From Mesorhizobium loti CJ3sym (GTDB lineage: Bacteria > Pseudomonadota > Alphaproteobacteria > Rhizobiales > Rhizobiaceae): a stretch of 64,000 bases of DNA. This document shows, one piece after another, positions 1 to 9,886 of the stretch. The notes below the pieces were generated by a model. That model was not told the origin of the DNA, did no database searches, and saw only the letters and a program-made list of their open reading frames with translations. Position numbers and translations under genes: made by a program. Location: positions 121,070 to 185,069 of the forward strand of contig NZ_AXAL01000001.1 of NCBI RefSeq assembly GCF_000472785.1, written 5' to 3'. Each line of letters starts with the position of its first letter. Position 1 is the stretch's first letter.

Positions 1-951
1 GACACGGTTGGCGCCCAGCATTACGCCATCTTCCGCGGCGCACTGGCTGAAAAGCCGGAAGGCTTTGTCGAGGCGCGCAGCTTCCCGGCCTATGTCGAGA
101 CGGAAGAGCCCGAAGACGAGATTGTCGTCGTCGAGGAAGACGACGAGGCACCGGTGCAAGCCGAGCAGCCACGCCAGCAGCCGCAGCAGCAACAGCCGCG
201 GCCCGCCGCCGGTGGCGAGGACGGCGAAGGCCGTGACCGCAAGCGCCGCAAGCGTCGCAGACGCCGCGGCGGTAAGGATCGCGACCGCGAACATGGCGCC
301 CCGACGGACGGCTCGTCCATCTCCGCTCCGGCCGGCGATTTCGCCGAATCGGCAGACGATGCGGATAATGACGAGACCGAAACGGACGATGCCGCTCCGG
401 TCACGGCCAGCGAGTCCGATGAAGCGGTGCAGGCTTCAGATGATGGCCAGGGCAAGAAGCGTCGTCGCGGCAAGCGCGGCGGCAAGCGCAATCGTCGCGA
501 GGACGGTGAAGGTGAGACCGAGGCAAGTGCCGAGGAAACGACCGAGCCTTCCCAGGCAGATGCTTCCGAAAGCGAACCTGCGTCGATCGAGCCGGTGGTT
601 GCTGCTGCAGTGGAAGAGTCGGTCGTTGCGGTGAGCGAAGAGGTGCCGAGCACCGAGAAGCCCAAGCGGGCGCGCCGCCCGGCCAAGCCGAAGAAGGCAG
701 CCGCCGAAACGGCTGCTGTCGAAGCGGCTGCGGAAACGCCGGTCGAGGCTCCGGTGGCCGTCGCTGAGGAAACAGTGGCTGCAGCCGTTGCGGAAGAGCC
801 TGCGAAGGCCCGGCCGTCACGCCGCAAGCCGGCAGCCATCGACGCACCTGTGGTGCCGGTGGTTTCCTCGACCGTCGCCGATGCGCCGGAAGCCAAGGCC
901 GAAGAAAAGCCGAAGCGCGCCGGCTGGTGGCAGCGGAAAGGCTTTTTCTAA
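1..951 (+). CDS. rne: Ribonuclease E/G, C-terminal part (5' end outside window)
   Basis: Partial gene read in frame 1 from the window edge. It starts in the end of the catalytic part (AQHYAIFRGAL) and continues into a long, low-complexity tail with alternating acidic and arginine/lysine-rich blocks such as RKRRKRRRRRGG. The last residues KPKRAGWWQRKGFF are typical of rhizobial RNase E tails. RNase E cleaves single-stranded RNA in mRNA decay and rRNA processing; the disordered tail normally scaffolds the degradosome and binds RNA. The composition of the tail creates long false open frames on both strands. A clear rho-independent terminator follows 40 bp downstream. Confidence 0.9.
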   Translation, partial: DTVGAQHYAIFRGALAEKPEGFVEARSFPAYVETEEPEDEIVVVEEDDEAPVQAEQPRQQPQQQQPRPAAGGEDGEGRDRKRRKRRRRRGGKDRDREHGAPTDGSSISAPAGDFAESADDADNDETETDDAAPVTASESDEAVQASDDGQGKKRRRGKRGGKRNRREDGEGETEASAEETTEPSQADASESEPASIEPVVAAAVEESVVAVSEEVPSTEKPKRARRPAKPKKAAAETAAVEAAAETPVEAPVAVAEETVAAAVAEEPAKARPSRRKPAAIDAPVVPVVSSTVADAPEAKAEEKPKRAGWWQRKGFF

Positions 952-989
952 GCTTTTCAGCTGATTGAATTGATTTTCTGACAAAAAGA

Positions 990-1026
990 ATCCCGCGCTG
1001 ATCGAAAAGACGGCGCGGGATTTTTC
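990..1026 (+). terminator. Rho-independent terminator of rne
   Basis: Stem ATCCCGCGC (from 990) pairs with GCGCGGGAT, with a 14-nt A-rich loop, followed by TTTTTC. It sits 40 bp after the rne stop and before the convergent glutaminase gene. The A-run on the left side (ACAAAAAGAA) may let it work in both directions. Confidence 0.85.
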
Positions 1027-1048
1027 ATATCTGACAGGTGGCGCAGTG

Positions 1049-2014
1049 CTATGGCGCGAAGATCGACCAGTTCATCATTCTCGCCAGCTTCTCCAGCGCG
1101 ATCGAACCCAGCTTGGAATTGCCGTTGGCGTTGAGGCCGGGCGACCAGACGGCGAGCGAGGCAACGCCAGGCACGATGCCCAATATACCGCCGCCGACGC
1201 CGCTTTTTCCCGGAATGCCGACACGGAAGGCAAAGTCACCGGAGCCATCATAATGACCGCAGGTCAGCATCATGGCGCCGATGCGCCGCGCCCGCTCGGC
1301 CGACACCACGGAATGCCCGGTCGCCGGGTTCTTGCCGCCATTGGCAAGGAAGCGGCCGGCCAGCGCCAGTTGCCGGCAACTCATGGCAATGGCGCAGTGG
1401 TGGAAATAGACGCCCAGAGCCAGTTCCGGCGCATGATGAAGATTGCCGAAGGATTTCATGTAGTTGGCGAGCGCGAAGTTGCGATAACCGGTGGCCCGCT
1501 CGGACGCGGCGACCTCACGGTCGATGATGATTGTGTCGTCGTCGGCGAGGAACTGGATGAAGCGCAGGATTTCGCCGATCGCCTCGCGCGGCTGGTGGCC
1601 GGCAAGCAGGATGTCGGAAATAACGATGGCGCCGGCATTGATGAACGGGTTGCGCGGAATGCCGTTCTCGTGCTCGAGCTGGACGATCGAATTGAACGGA
1701 TTGCCCGATGGCTCGCGCCCGACCCGCTTCCACAACGCGTCGCCGACATTGCCGAGCGCCAGCGTCAAGGTGAACACTTTCGAGATGCTCTGGATGGAGA
1801 AGGGCTGGTCGGCATCACCCGCCATCAGCACACGGCCGTCATTGGTGACGGCGGCGATACCGAATTTCCTCGGATCGACCTTGCCCAGCTGCGGAATGTA
1901 GGTGGCGACTTCACCGCGATCGGTGCGCTCGGCCATTTCCGCCGCGACTTCGGCCAATGCTTGATCAAGTTTGGGGGCCTGATCAAGTTTGGGGACCTGC
2001 TCGAGTTCCGGCAT
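1049..2014 (-). CDS. glsA: Glutaminase A
   Basis: 321 aa, the usual length for the serine-dependent glutaminase family (beta-lactamase-like fold), which hydrolyses L-glutamine to glutamate and ammonia. The catalytic SxxK motif is S76-I-S-K79, followed by the family blocks around [20 protein letters not shown] and [12 protein letters not shown]. The gene begins 4 bp after the stop of the upstream aminotransferase, so the two are almost certainly co-transcribed. The N-terminus carries an 18-bp direct tandem duplication (1963-1998), giving [12 protein letters not shown] before the conserved domain. Confidence 0.93.
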   Translation of the reverse strand: MPELEQVPKLDQAPKLDQALAEVAAEMAERTDRGEVATYIPQLGKVDPRKFGIAAVTNDGRVLMAGDADQPFSIQSISKVFTLTLALGNVGDALWKRVGREPSGNPFNSIVQLEHENGIPRNPFINAGAIVISDILLAGHQPREAIGEILRFIQFLADDDTIIIDREVAASERATGYRNFALANYMKSFGNLHHAPELALGVYFHHCAIAMSCRQLALAGRFLANGGKNPATGHSVVSAERARRIGAMMLTCGHYDGSGDFAFRVGIPGKSGVGGGILGIVPGVASLAVWSPGLNANGNSKLGSIALEKLARMMNWSIFAP

Positions 2015-2018
2015 GGTG

Positions 2019-3167
2019 CTACCTCAACCAGCGTTCGATGCGCGCCATCGCCTCGACCATGTCGTCGTGGCTGCCGGCATAGGAAAACCGCATCGTGCGA
2101 TGCCCCGCCCGGGTGTCGAAGTCGCGGCCGGGCGTCGCCGCCACATGCGCCTCGGCCAGCATCTTGCGTGCAAAAGCCATGCTGTCATTGGTGTGGCGGG
2201 TGACGTCGCAAAAGGCATAGAAGGCACCGTCCATGGGGGCGGCAAGAGGAAATTCCAGCTCCGGCAGACGCTTCATCAGCAGCTCACGATTCCAGGCGTA
2301 GCGGCCCTTGACCACCTCCAGTTCCTCTGTGGCGGCGAAGGCCTCGATCGCGGCGATCTGCGACAGCTCCGGCGGTGAGATATAGAGGCTCTGGGCGATG
2401 CGCTCTACCGGCCTCACTAGCTCTTCCGGCAACACCATCCAGCCGATGCGCCAGCCGGTCATGCAATAGTATTTCGAGAACGAATTGATCACTGTCACGC
2501 TGTTGCCGAAGGCGAGTGCCGTGGTGTCTGGGGCGCCATAGGCCAACCGGTGGTAGATCTCGTCGGAGATGACGGCGACCCCCAGTGTTTCCGCCATATT
2601 GACCAGCGCCGACAGTTCACTGGGCGGTATGATCGCCCCGGTCGGATTGGCCGGACTTGCAAACAGGACGCCTTTCAGCGGCTTCTCGCGATGCGCTGCC
2701 TCCAGATGACCGGCATGCAGATAGGCCGCGTCGCCGAGTTCGATCTCGACCACCTCGATGCCGAGCGCCGCCATGATGTTGCGATAGGCAGGGTAGCCGG
2801 GTGCTGCGATGGCGACCCGGTCGCCTGGATCGAACATCGCCAGGAAAGCAAGATTGAAGGCCGCCGACGAACCGGTGGTCACCGCGATCCGGCCGGGCTC
2901 GATTTCAAGCCGGTAGTGATCCGCGTAGTGCTCGGCGATAGCCTTGCGCAGGCCCGCCAGCCCCAGCGTGTCGGTGTAGCCAATGCGGCCATCCTGCAAG
3001 GCCTTGGCCGCCGCGGCGCGAACCCGTGCGGGTGCCGGATCGGACGGCTGGCCGACCGCCATCGAGATCACCGGCACCCCTTGAGCTTTCAGCCGGTTCG
3101 CTTCGGCCAGCACATCCATGGCGTGGAATGGCTCGACATTGCCACGACGTGAGAGCGAAACGACCAT
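2019..3167 (-). CDS. PLP-dependent aminotransferase, class I/II
   Basis: 382 aa from the chosen ATG. The fold-type I hallmarks are present: substrate and cofactor loop SPANPTGA (N174), D202 in SDEIYHRL, Schiff-base lysine K232 in [16 protein letters not shown], and the arginine near the C-terminus in TMRFSYAGS. It belongs with aspartate/aromatic aminotransferase-like enzymes; the substrate cannot be told from sequence. The open frame extends up to 3407, but that would overlap the divergent M48 gene, and ATG 3167 has a GGGATAGG stretch upstream. Pairing with glutaminase suggests a shared role in glutamate supply (inference). Confidence 0.85.
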   Translation of the reverse strand: MVVSLSRRGNVEPFHAMDVLAEANRLKAQGVPVISMAVGQPSDPAPARVRAAAAKALQDGRIGYTDTLGLAGLRKAIAEHYADHYRLEIEPGRIAVTTGSSAAFNLAFLAMFDPGDRVAIAAPGYPAYRNIMAALGIEVVEIELGDAAYLHAGHLEAAHREKPLKGVLFASPANPTGAIIPPSELSALVNMAETLGVAVISDEIYHRLAYGAPDTTALAFGNSVTVINSFSKYYCMTGWRIGWMVLPEELVRPVERIAQSLYISPPELSQIAAIEAFAATEELEVVKGRYAWNRELLMKRLPELEFPLAAPMDGAFYAFCDVTRHTNDSMAFARKMLAEAHVAATPGRDFDTRAGHRTMRFSYAGSHDDMVEAMARIERWLR

Positions 3168-3312
3168 TTTATGCCTATCCCGACAGTTGAGCACGCCATG
3201 CCCTTGATGCATGCGCCGCACAAATGCCCGATTGGTGTGAGGATCACAAGTTGAGGAAGTTTCCGGTGCCGACTTTTCATCTTTCGCCCGCTCGTCTACC
3301 AGTGGACACGTC

Positions 3313-4704
3313 ATGTTGAGCCGACCCAGATCGACGATTGCCCAGGCAGTGCGCGTTCTCGCGACGCTTTCGCTTGGCGTCGCCGTTGCCGTGGCGAGTT
3401 CGGTCACTGCCTTCGCCCAAAACGTGCCGGTGGTACGCGATGCCGAGATCGAGGCCCTGGTGCGCGACTACGCACGGCCGATTTTCAAGGCGGCCGGGCT
3501 GGCGAATGACGGCATCGACATCGTGCTGGTCAACGATTCTAGCTTCAATGCCTTCGTCACCGGGCGCCGGCTGTTCATCAACACCGGCGCCCTGATGACG
3601 GCCGAAACGCCCAACGAGATCATCGGCGTCATCGCGCATGAGGCCGGTCATATCGCCGGCGGCCACCAGCAGAAACTGCGCGACCAGCTCGAGCGCGCCA
3701 AGACCATGGCCATCATCGCCACCTTGCTTGGCGCCGGCGCCATCGTTGCCGGTGCGACCACCAACAGCCGCGGCCTTGCCGGCGCCGGCATGGGCGTGGC
3801 GGCCGGTGGCGGCGAGATGGCGCAGCGCAGCATCCTCGCCTATCAGCGCACCGAGGAAATAACCGCCGACCGTTCGGCGATCACCTATCTCAACGCCACC
3901 GGCCAGTCCGGAATGGGCATGCTGAAGACGTTTCATCGCTTCCAGACCGCGCTATCGCTGTCGGGCACGCAAATCGATCCCTACCGGATCAGCCATCCGA
4001 TGCCGCAGGATCGAATCTCCAATCTCGAAGTGCTGGTCAAGCAAAGCCCCGATGTCGACAGGCTCGACCCGCCGGCGCTGCAGCAGCGCCATGACATGAT
4101 GCGTGTGAAGATCGCCGTCTACATGGAAGGCCAGGCCACCGCGTCGCGGCTGATACGGAAGATGCAAGGGACCCTCGCAGGGCAATATGGCGATGCCCAA
4201 TCGACCTACCTTTATGGAGATATCGCTGCTGCGCTCGCCAAGACCAACGCGCTTATCAAAGCGCAACCCAGGAATGCCTACTTCCAGGAGTTGCGTGGCG
4301 ACATCCTGATGAAGGCGAACAAGCCTGGAGATGCGGCCGAAGCCTACGCCAGGGCGGTCAGCCTCGATCCGGCGCGATCTGGCTTGCTGCCGGTCTCGCT
4401 TGGTCAGGCGCTGATGGCGGTCGGCACGCCCGAATCGCTGAAGAAGGCCGTGGTGCAGATCAACAGTGGCCTGGGGCGCGACAAGGAAAATTCCGTCGGG
4501 TATCGTTACCTGGCGCAGGCTTACGGCGAGTTGGGAGACATACCAGGCGCCGAGCTTGCCACGGCCGAAGGTCATTTCTATTCTGGTAATTACAAGGATG
4601 CGAAGATTTTCGCCATGCGTGCGCAGCAACAGATGAAGCGCGGCGAGCCGCGCTGGATACGCGCCCAGGACATCATAAACTACAAATCGTCGAGCAATAT
4701 CTAA
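3313..4704 (+). CDS. Periplasmic M48 family metalloprotease with TPR repeats (BepA-like)
   Basis: 463 aa. An N-terminal signal peptide ends near AFA-QN (about residue 35). The zinc motif is HEAGH (109-113), with the third ligand probably the Glu of EEITADRSA. A glycine-rich hydrophobic segment follows the motif, and the C-terminal half contains TPR-like helices (KANKPGDAAEAYARAVSLDP). This is the layout of BepA/YfgC, which degrades or helps assemble outer-membrane proteins. It is divergent from the aminotransferase gene and is followed 73 bp later by a DsbA-like gene, another periplasmic folding factor. Confidence 0.88.
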   Translation: MLSRPRSTIAQAVRVLATLSLGVAVAVASSVTAFAQNVPVVRDAEIEALVRDYARPIFKAAGLANDGIDIVLVNDSSFNAFVTGRRLFINTGALMTAETPNEIIGVIAHEAGHIAGGHQQKLRDQLERAKTMAIIATLLGAGAIVAGATTNSRGLAGAGMGVAAGGGEMAQRSILAYQRTEEITADRSAITYLNATGQSGMGMLKTFHRFQTALSLSGTQIDPYRISHPMPQDRISNLEVLVKQSPDVDRLDPPALQQRHDMMRVKIAVYMEGQATASRLIRKMQGTLAGQYGDAQSTYLYGDIAAALAKTNALIKAQPRNAYFQELRGDILMKANKPGDAAEAYARAVSLDPARSGLLPVSLGQALMAVGTPESLKKAVVQINSGLGRDKENSVGYRYLAQAYGELGDIPGAELATAEGHFYSGNYKDAKIFAMRAQQQMKRGEPRWIRAQDIINYKSSSNI

Positions 4705-4777
4705 TAATTCTCATGAACCCTCCGGCCCCGCGCTGCGACACAGCCAGACCGAAAGACAGGCAAAAGGAACGAGAACG

Positions 4778-5596
4778 ATGAAAAAGGCACTGCTTCTGGG
4801 CACCACTGGGATCGCGGTAGCCCTTGCCATGCTGGCATTCGGTTTCGTGGCCGGCAGCCCGCAAATCGCCAAGGCCGGTACGACGCAGCCTGCCCAGGTG
4901 GCTCAGCCTGTCCAGACGGTGGCTGATACCAAGATCGATCGCACCGAGGTCGAAGGCATCATCCGCGACTATCTGTTGAAGAACCCGGAAGTGCTGCTCG
5001 AAGTGCAGGACGCACTCGAGGCCAAGCAGAAGGAAGAGCAGCGCATTGCCCATCTCGGCGTCATCAAGGACGCCAAGGACCAGATCTTCAACTCCGCCTT
5101 CGACGGCGTCGTCGGCAATCCGAACGGCAAGGTGACGATCGTCGAGTTCTATGACTACAATTGCGGCTTCTGCAAACGCGCCATCGAAGACATGCAGGCG
5201 CTGACCAAGTCCGACCCCGATCTGCGCTTCGTGCTCAAGGAATTCCCGATCCTCGGCCCTGATTCTCAGAAAGCCAGCGTCGTCTCGATGGCGTTCCACC
5301 TGATGATGCCGCAGAAATACGGCGAGTTCCACAATGCGCTGCTCGGCGGCCAGGGGCGCGCCACCGAGGCGACCGCGATCAAGATCGCGCTTTCGCTGGG
5401 CGCCGACGAGGCGACGCTGCGCGCGAAGATGAAGGATCCGTCGATCCCCGAGGCCTTCTCCAAGACCTACGATCTTGCCAACAAGCTGGCGATCACCGGG
5501 ACGCCGTCCTACGTCGTCGGCAACGAGGTCGTGTTCGGGGCTCTCGGGCAGGACGTGCTGGCGGAAAAGATCGAGGCGGCGAAAGCCGCGCTTTGA
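4778..5596 (+). CDS. DsbA-family thiol:disulfide oxidoreductase (Com1/ScsC-like)
   Basis: 272 aa. N-terminal signal peptide or anchor (residues 1-34), a helical N-terminal extension with RTEVEGIIRDYLLKNPEVL, then a thioredoxin-like domain with active-site C129-G-F-C132 (YNCGFCKRA). The cis-proline loop is TGTPSYVVG near the C-terminus. The N-terminal helix resembles the oligomerisation region of Com1/ScsC-type proteins. It probably forms or shuffles disulfides in periplasmic proteins. An AACGAGAACG stretch precedes the ATG. It directly follows the M48 protease in the same direction. Confidence 0.88.
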   Translation: MKKALLLGTTGIAVALAMLAFGFVAGSPQIAKAGTTQPAQVAQPVQTVADTKIDRTEVEGIIRDYLLKNPEVLLEVQDALEAKQKEEQRIAHLGVIKDAKDQIFNSAFDGVVGNPNGKVTIVEFYDYNCGFCKRAIEDMQALTKSDPDLRFVLKEFPILGPDSQKASVVSMAFHLMMPQKYGEFHNALLGGQGRATEATAIKIALSLGADEATLRAKMKDPSIPEAFSKTYDLANKLAITGTPSYVVGNEVVFGALGQDVLAEKIEAAKAAL

Positions 5597-5656
5597 TCAG
5601 CCACCGGTTTTCTTCACGGGCGCATTTCGACCTGTTGTGGACAGTGAAAGAACGCA

Positions 5657-5684
5657 CTTGCGCTCTTTTCGCGGACGACTATGC
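5657..5684 (+). promoter_or_regulatory. Possible sigma70-type promoter for aroQ-accBC
   Basis: CTTGCG (5657-5662), a 16-bp spacer and CTATGC (5679-5684) resemble the rhizobial CTTGAC-N17-CTATAT pattern. The site lies about 60 bp upstream of aroQ. It is based on eye inspection only. Confidence 0.3.
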
Positions 5685-5703
5685 CCGGTATAGAGGCCCA
5701 GCG

Positions 5704-5722
5704 CGCCGGCTTGATGCCGGCG
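5704..5722 (+). other. Stable hairpin in aroQ leader
   Basis: A perfect 7-bp stem CGCCGGC/GCCGGCG with loop TTGAT, placed 20 bp before the TTG start of aroQ and just upstream of the GGAAAAGG ribosome-binding region. No T-run follows, so it is not a terminator. It could affect translation initiation or mRNA stability of the aroQ-accBC transcript. Confidence 0.5.
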
Positions 5723-5741
5723 CCGGAAAAGGTCTGGCTTT

Positions 5742-6176
5742 TTGAAAACGGTTTTCGTCCTGAACGGTCCCAATCTCAACGCGCTTGGCAAGCGCGAGCC
5801 GGGCATCTATGGCGGCAAGACGTTGGCCGCGATCGCCGACGACTGCAAGCAGGCAGGCGCATCGCTTGGGCTCGAGATCGATTTCCGCCAGTCGAACCAC
5901 GAGGGTGACCTCGTCGACTGGATCCAGGAAGCCGGCGACAAGGCAGCCGGCATCGTCATCAATCCGGGCGCCTACAGCCATACCTCGATCGCGATCCACG
6001 ACGCCATCCGTTCGGTTGCGCCGCTGCCGGTCGCCGAAGTTCACCTTTCCAACATCCACGCGCGGGAATCATTCCGCCACGTCTCCATGGTCGCGCCGGT
6101 CGCCGTCGGCATGATCTGTGGCTTTGGGCCGCTCGGCTACACGCTGGCGCTACAGGCGCTGGCCGCACGCCTATGA
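5742..6176 (+). CDS. aroQ: 3-dehydroquinate dehydratase, type II
   Basis: 144 aa, the standard type II size. It dehydrates 3-dehydroquinate to 3-dehydroshikimate in the shikimate pathway. Hallmarks are [19 protein letters not shown] (flexible lid with catalytic Arg/Tyr), [12 protein letters not shown], and the [13 protein letters not shown] block with the catalytic His. The start is TTG (5742), preceded by GGAAAAGG; no in-frame ATG gives a complete N-terminus. The stop codon overlaps an ATG at 6173, and accB follows at once. The aroQ-accB-accC order is typical of rhizobia. Confidence 0.93.
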   Translation: MKTVFVLNGPNLNALGKREPGIYGGKTLAAIADDCKQAGASLGLEIDFRQSNHEGDLVDWIQEAGDKAAGIVINPGAYSHTSIAIHDAIRSVAPLPVAEVHLSNIHARESFRHVSMVAPVAVGMICGFGPLGYTLALQALAARL

Positions 6177-6202
6177 CCGGCCAACAAACAGAAGGCTCGA
6201 AA

Positions 6203-6664
6203 ATGTCGATAAAGAAGACCGGTGTTGACCAGCAGCTGATCCGCGATCTGGCGGGCATACTGAACGACACCAACCTGACCGAGATCGAGGTTGAACTGGG
6301 CGACCTGAAGGTGCGCGTGTCGCGGCAGGCACCAGCCGTCCACGCAATCGCGGCACCCCAGCCCAGCTATGCGCCGACGGCAGGCGCCCAGCCCGCAGCG
6401 GCGGCCGCCCCGGCGGTGGTCGACGTGTCGAAGAACGCGGTCACCTCGCCCATGGTCGGCACCGCCTATCTGGCGCCGTCGCCCGATGCCAAGGCGTTCA
6501 TCGAGGTCGGCCAGAAGGTCAAGGAAGGCCAGACGCTGCTGATCATCGAAGCGATGAAGACGATGAACCAGATCCCCTCGCCGCGCGCCGGCACGGTGAC
6601 GGCGATCCTGTTCGAGGATGCTTCACCGGTCGAATACGGCATGCCGCTCGTCGTGGTCGAGTAG
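6203..6664 (+). CDS. accB: Acetyl-CoA carboxylase biotin carboxyl carrier protein
   Basis: 153 aa from ATG 6203 ([11 protein letters not shown]), which has AGAAGG upstream. An ATG at 6173 overlapping the aroQ stop would add 10 residues and cannot be excluded. An N-terminal helical domain is followed by an Ala/Pro-rich linker and the C-terminal biotinyl domain with EAMKTMN, where Lys carries biotin. It shuttles carboxybiotin between AccC and the carboxyltransferase in malonyl-CoA synthesis. accC begins 10 bp downstream, so the two subunits are made together. Confidence 0.95.
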   Translation: MSIKKTGVDQQLIRDLAGILNDTNLTEIEVELGDLKVRVSRQAPAVHAIAAPQPSYAPTAGAQPAAAAAPAVVDVSKNAVTSPMVGTAYLAPSPDAKAFIEVGQKVKEGQTLLIIEAMKTMNQIPSPRAGTVTAILFEDASPVEYGMPLVVVE

Positions 6665-6674
6665 AGCGGGCCGG

Positions 6675-8018
6675 ATGTTCCAGAAAATCCTCATCGCCAA
6701 TCGCGGCGAAATCGCCCTTCGGGTGCTGCGCGCCTGCAAGGAACTCGGCATCCAGACGGTGGTGGTGCATTCAACCGCCGACGCCGACGCCATGCATGTG
6801 CGGCTGGCCGACGAGAGCGTATGCATTGGCCCTCCGCCATCGCGCGACAGCTATCTCAACATCCATCAGATCGTCGCGGCCTGCGAGATCACCGGCGCCG
6901 ACGCCGTGCATCCGGGCTACGGCTTCCTGTCGGAGAACGCCAAGTTCGCCGACATCCTGGCCGCGCACAACATCACCTTCATCGGCCCGTCCGGCGACCA
7001 CATCCGCATCATGGGCGACAAGATCGAGGCCAAGCGCACCGCCAAGCGTCTCGGTATCCCGGTTGTGCCCGGTTCCGACGGCGCTGTTACCGACCAAAAG
7101 GAAGCCAGGCGCATTGCGGCCGAGATCGGCTACCCCGTGATCATCAAGGCATCGGCCGGCGGCGGCGGGCGCGGCATGAAGGTCGCGCTTACCGAGGACG
7201 ACCTCGAGATCGCCTTGCAGACAGCCAGCACGGAAGCCGGTGCCGCCTTCGGCGACGATGCGGTCTACATCGAGAAGTACCTGGAAAAGCCGCGCCACAT
7301 CGAGGTGCAGGTGTTCGGCGACGGCTTCGGCCGCGGCGTGCATTTCGGCGAACGCGACTGTTCGCTGCAACGCCGCCATCAAAAAGTCTGGGAAGAGGCG
7401 CCCTCGCCGGCCCTCAACGCCGAGGAGCGGGCCCGCATCGGCGGCATCTGCGCCAAGGCCATTGCCGATCTCGGCTATTCCGGCGCCGGCACGATCGAGT
7501 TCCTCTACGAGAATGGCGAGTTCTATTTCATCGAGATGAACACGCGTTTGCAGGTCGAGCATCCGGTGACGGAAGCGATCACCGGCATCGATCTCGTGCA
7601 TGAGCAGATCCGCGTCGCCTCGGGCGGCGGACTTTCTGTCAGGCAGGAAGACATCAAGTTCAATGGCCACGCCATCGAATGCCGCATCAATGCCGAGGAT
7701 CCACGCACCTTCACCCCCTCGCCCGGCACCATCACGCATTTCCACACGCCAGGCGGCCTCGGCATCCGCGTCGATTCCGGCGTCTATTCCGGCTACAAGA
7801 TCCCGCCCTATTACGACAGCCTGATCGGCAAGCTGATCGTGCATGGGCGCAACCGCGTCGAATGCATGATGCGGCTGCGCCGGGCGCTCGATGAATTTGT
7901 CGTCGACGGCATCAAGACGACACTGCCGCTGTTTCGCGATCTGGTCGGCAACGCCGACATCGCCAATGGCGACTATGACATCCACTGGCTGGAAAAATAC
8001 CTGGCCAAGGAAGAGTAG
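6675..8018 (+). CDS. accC: Acetyl-CoA carboxylase, biotin carboxylase subunit
   Basis: 447 aa from ATG 6675 ([14 protein letters not shown]), the usual length. Domain order is the N-terminal biotin-carboxylase domain, an ATP-grasp with the glycine-rich loop [11 protein letters not shown], the [14 protein letters not shown] catalytic/metal block, and the C-terminal domain ending [11 protein letters not shown]. It carboxylates biotin on AccB using ATP and bicarbonate. The open frame extends upstream to 6618, but that part overlaps accB and is not conserved. It sits in the aroQ-accB-accC-aat operon. Confidence 0.97.
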   Translation: MFQKILIANRGEIALRVLRACKELGIQTVVVHSTADADAMHVRLADESVCIGPPPSRDSYLNIHQIVAACEITGADAVHPGYGFLSENAKFADILAAHNITFIGPSGDHIRIMGDKIEAKRTAKRLGIPVVPGSDGAVTDQKEARRIAAEIGYPVIIKASAGGGGRGMKVALTEDDLEIALQTASTEAGAAFGDDAVYIEKYLEKPRHIEVQVFGDGFGRGVHFGERDCSLQRRHQKVWEEAPSPALNAEERARIGGICAKAIADLGYSGAGTIEFLYENGEFYFIEMNTRLQVEHPVTEAITGIDLVHEQIRVASGGGLSVRQEDIKFNGHAIECRINAEDPRTFTPSPGTITHFHTPGGLGIRVDSGVYSGYKIPPYYDSLIGKLIVHGRNRVECMMRLRRALDEFVVDGIKTTLPLFRDLVGNADIANGDYDIHWLEKYLAKEE

Positions 8019-8030
8019 TCCGGGGACGCG

Positions 8031-8648
8031 ATGACCCGCCCCTACGCGCCTGGCTATCGCATCCCCACCGACCTTCTGCTCAAGGCCTATGCCTCGGGCG
8101 TGTTCCCGATGGCTGAGAGTGCGGCCGACCCGGAGGTGTTCTGGGTGCGGCCGGAGACGCGCGGCATCATCCCGCTTGACGGTTTCCACACGCCCAAAAG
8201 CCTGAAGAAGACGATCCGCAAAAGCCCGTTCGACATCCGCTTCGACTTCGATTTCGAGGCGACGATCGATGGCTGCGCGGAAAAACGCGAGGACCGGCGC
8301 TCGACCTGGATCAATGGGCCAATCCGCGAGGCCTATGTGCAGTTGCACCGCATGGGCCACTGCCATTCTGTCGAGGCCTGGCGCGAGGACCGGCTGGTCG
8401 GCGGCCTCTACGGCGTGTCGCTCGGACGGGTGTTCTTCGGCGAAAGCATGTTTTCCAAAGAGACGGATGCATCGAAAACCTGCCTCGTGCATCTCGTCGA
8501 GCGCTTGAAGGCGCGCAGCTTCGCCCTGCTCGATACGCAGTTCACCACCGAGCATCTGAAGCGCTTCGGCGCGGTCGACGTGCCACGTGGTAAATACGAA
8601 AAGATGCTGGCCGAAGCCCTGAAAGGCGAGGCGATCTTTTTTCCGTAG
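8031..8648 (+). CDS. aat: Leucyl/phenylalanyl-tRNA--protein transferase
   Basis: 205 aa. It transfers Leu or Phe from tRNA to N-terminal Arg/Lys of proteins, feeding the ClpS/ClpAP N-end rule pathway. Family blocks are visible: [52 protein letters not shown] and [16 protein letters not shown]. It starts 12 bp after accC in the same direction and probably closes the operon. The next gene is convergent. Confidence 0.95.
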   Translation: MTRPYAPGYRIPTDLLLKAYASGVFPMAESAADPEVFWVRPETRGIIPLDGFHTPKSLKKTIRKSPFDIRFDFDFEATIDGCAEKREDRRSTWINGPIREAYVQLHRMGHCHSVEAWREDRLVGGLYGVSLGRVFFGESMFSKETDASKTCLVHLVERLKARSFALLDTQFTTEHLKRFGAVDVPRGKYEKMLAEALKGEAIFFP

Positions 8649-8658
8649 GGTCGAGCCC

Positions 8659-9042
8659 TTACTTGGCCGCAGCCTCGATCGGCGTCTGCGAATGGAACAT
8701 CATCTTCCAGCCGTTGACGCGATGGACATAGCCGGTGCTGACCAGCGCCGCGTAGGGTTCACCGTTCTCCCGCGTCGCATGCGCCTCGTAGGTCAGCATG
8801 ACAATGTCGCTGCCCGGTTCGATTATTCCCTTGAGCTCGATGTCGAGGTCGCGCCAGCGATTGGGCTTCGTTGCGGTCTCGGCCAGGTCGGCATTATCCA
8901 TCGCTTGTGCCATTCCAGGGAAAGCTACCAGGCATTCGGTATCGACATTAGCCGCATAGTAGGCCTCGTCGCCCGTCCAGAAGCCCTTTTCGAGTTCGAG
9001 CAGCTCTTTCTTGCTTGCCGTGATCCGCTTGCTGTCTGACAT
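8659..9042 (-). CDS. SnoaL-like/DUF4440-type small protein
   Basis: 127 aa from ATG 9042, chosen because CGGAGGAT lies 7 bp upstream; the open frame continues to 9102 without such support. The sequence has the NTF2-like pattern: an N-terminal helix (KKELLELEKGFWTGDEAYY), then strands ending STGYVHRVNGWKMMFHSQTP. Such proteins are often described as nuclear transport factor 2-like with unknown function. It is convergent with aat. The function is not predictable. Confidence 0.7.
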   Translation of the reverse strand: MSDSKRITASKKELLELEKGFWTGDEAYYAANVDTECLVAFPGMAQAMDNADLAETATKPNRWRDLDIELKGIIEPGSDIVMLTYEAHATRENGEPYAALVSTGYVHRVNGWKMMFHSQTPIEAAAK

Positions 9043-9117
9043 CGGAATATCCTCCGGGCGCATCAATGCGCGGTCGTCCGTGGCCCAACGTGTGATGGCC
9101 ACGACGGTTCCCAGGGA

Positions 9118-9726
9118 TCAGTTGGTGTCTGACGTATCCGGTTCCGTGGGATCGGACTGTTCCACATCCGGGGTGGTCGCGGGCTTTGGCTTGGCCGAAG
9201 CGGGTTTGGGCTTGGCCGTCGCAGGCTTCGAAGCATCCGCCTTGGTGGCGTCAGCCTTGGTGGCGCCAGGCGCCGGCACATCCGACTTCTGCTTGCATTC
9301 CTTCAGCCAGACGTCATAGACGGCATGTTCGACGGCGTTGAGGCCGGGGCTTTCGGCGAACATCCAGCCGGTGAAGATGCGGCGGATCTTGCGGTCGAGC
9401 GTGATCTCGTCGACCTCGACAAAGGAATCTGTCTTCGGCTCCTCGGTCTGCGGCCGCGAATAGCAGACGCGCGGCGTCACCTGCAGAGCGCCGAACTGCA
9501 CCGTCTCATCGATATAGACATCGAAGGTGATGATGCGGCCGGTGATCTTGTCGATGCCGGCGAACTCGGCAACCGGGTTGGTGATGCGGTCCGATCCAGC
9601 GGATGCTGCAGGCGCTGCCGGCGCGGGCGCAGCGGGTGCGGGCGAAGCCGCAAAGGCCGCGGTGCTGACGGCGAGGCCGGCGGCTAGCGTCAGACCGCCC
9701 GTCGATATCAGGTTGAAAAAGCTCAT
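9118..9726 (-). CDS. DUF2155 domain-containing exported protein
   Basis: 202 aa. A signal peptide ending near AFA-AS and an Ala/Pro linker are followed by the DUF2155 domain (about residues 50-135) with ITGRIITFDVYIDETVQFG, RVCYSRP and RRIFTGWMFAESPGLNAVEHAVYDVWL. The C-terminal 60 residues are a low-complexity KADATKADASKPATAKP tail with a 15-bp period in the DNA. DUF2155 genes sit beside NDUFA12 genes in many alphaproteobacteria, as here. The function is unknown; the protein is likely periplasmic. Confidence 0.82.
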   Translation of the reverse strand: MSFFNLISTGGLTLAAGLAVSTAAFAASPAPAAPAPAAPAASAGSDRITNPVAEFAGIDKITGRIITFDVYIDETVQFGALQVTPRVCYSRPQTEEPKTDSFVEVDEITLDRKIRRIFTGWMFAESPGLNAVEHAVYDVWLKECKQKSDVPAPGATKADATKADASKPATAKPKPASAKPKPATTPDVEQSDPTEPDTSDTN

Positions 9727-9886
9727 ATAGGGGTACCGGTGGTTCGTGCCCGGGTGATTCCGTCGATCGCCAAGGCTAGTCGCCGTTTTCTGATCAGCAA
9801 GCAGCTAAACACCAATTGTGGCGATAAAGGACCGGCCTGCAGCTTGTGTTGTTACAAGACGGGGCGCCGTTACAACCTCGGGGCCG

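Noticed and set aside
90..896. 268-codon Ser/Ala-rich minus-strand frame in rne tail
   Set aside because: Low-complexity antisense of the disordered RNase E tail.
1046..2203. 385-codon plus-strand frame over glsA
   Set aside because: Mirror of glutaminase with no recognisable domain.
6771..8555. 594-codon minus-strand frame over accC and aat
   Set aside because: Mirror of accC and aat; amino acid composition is that of antisense GC-rich codons.
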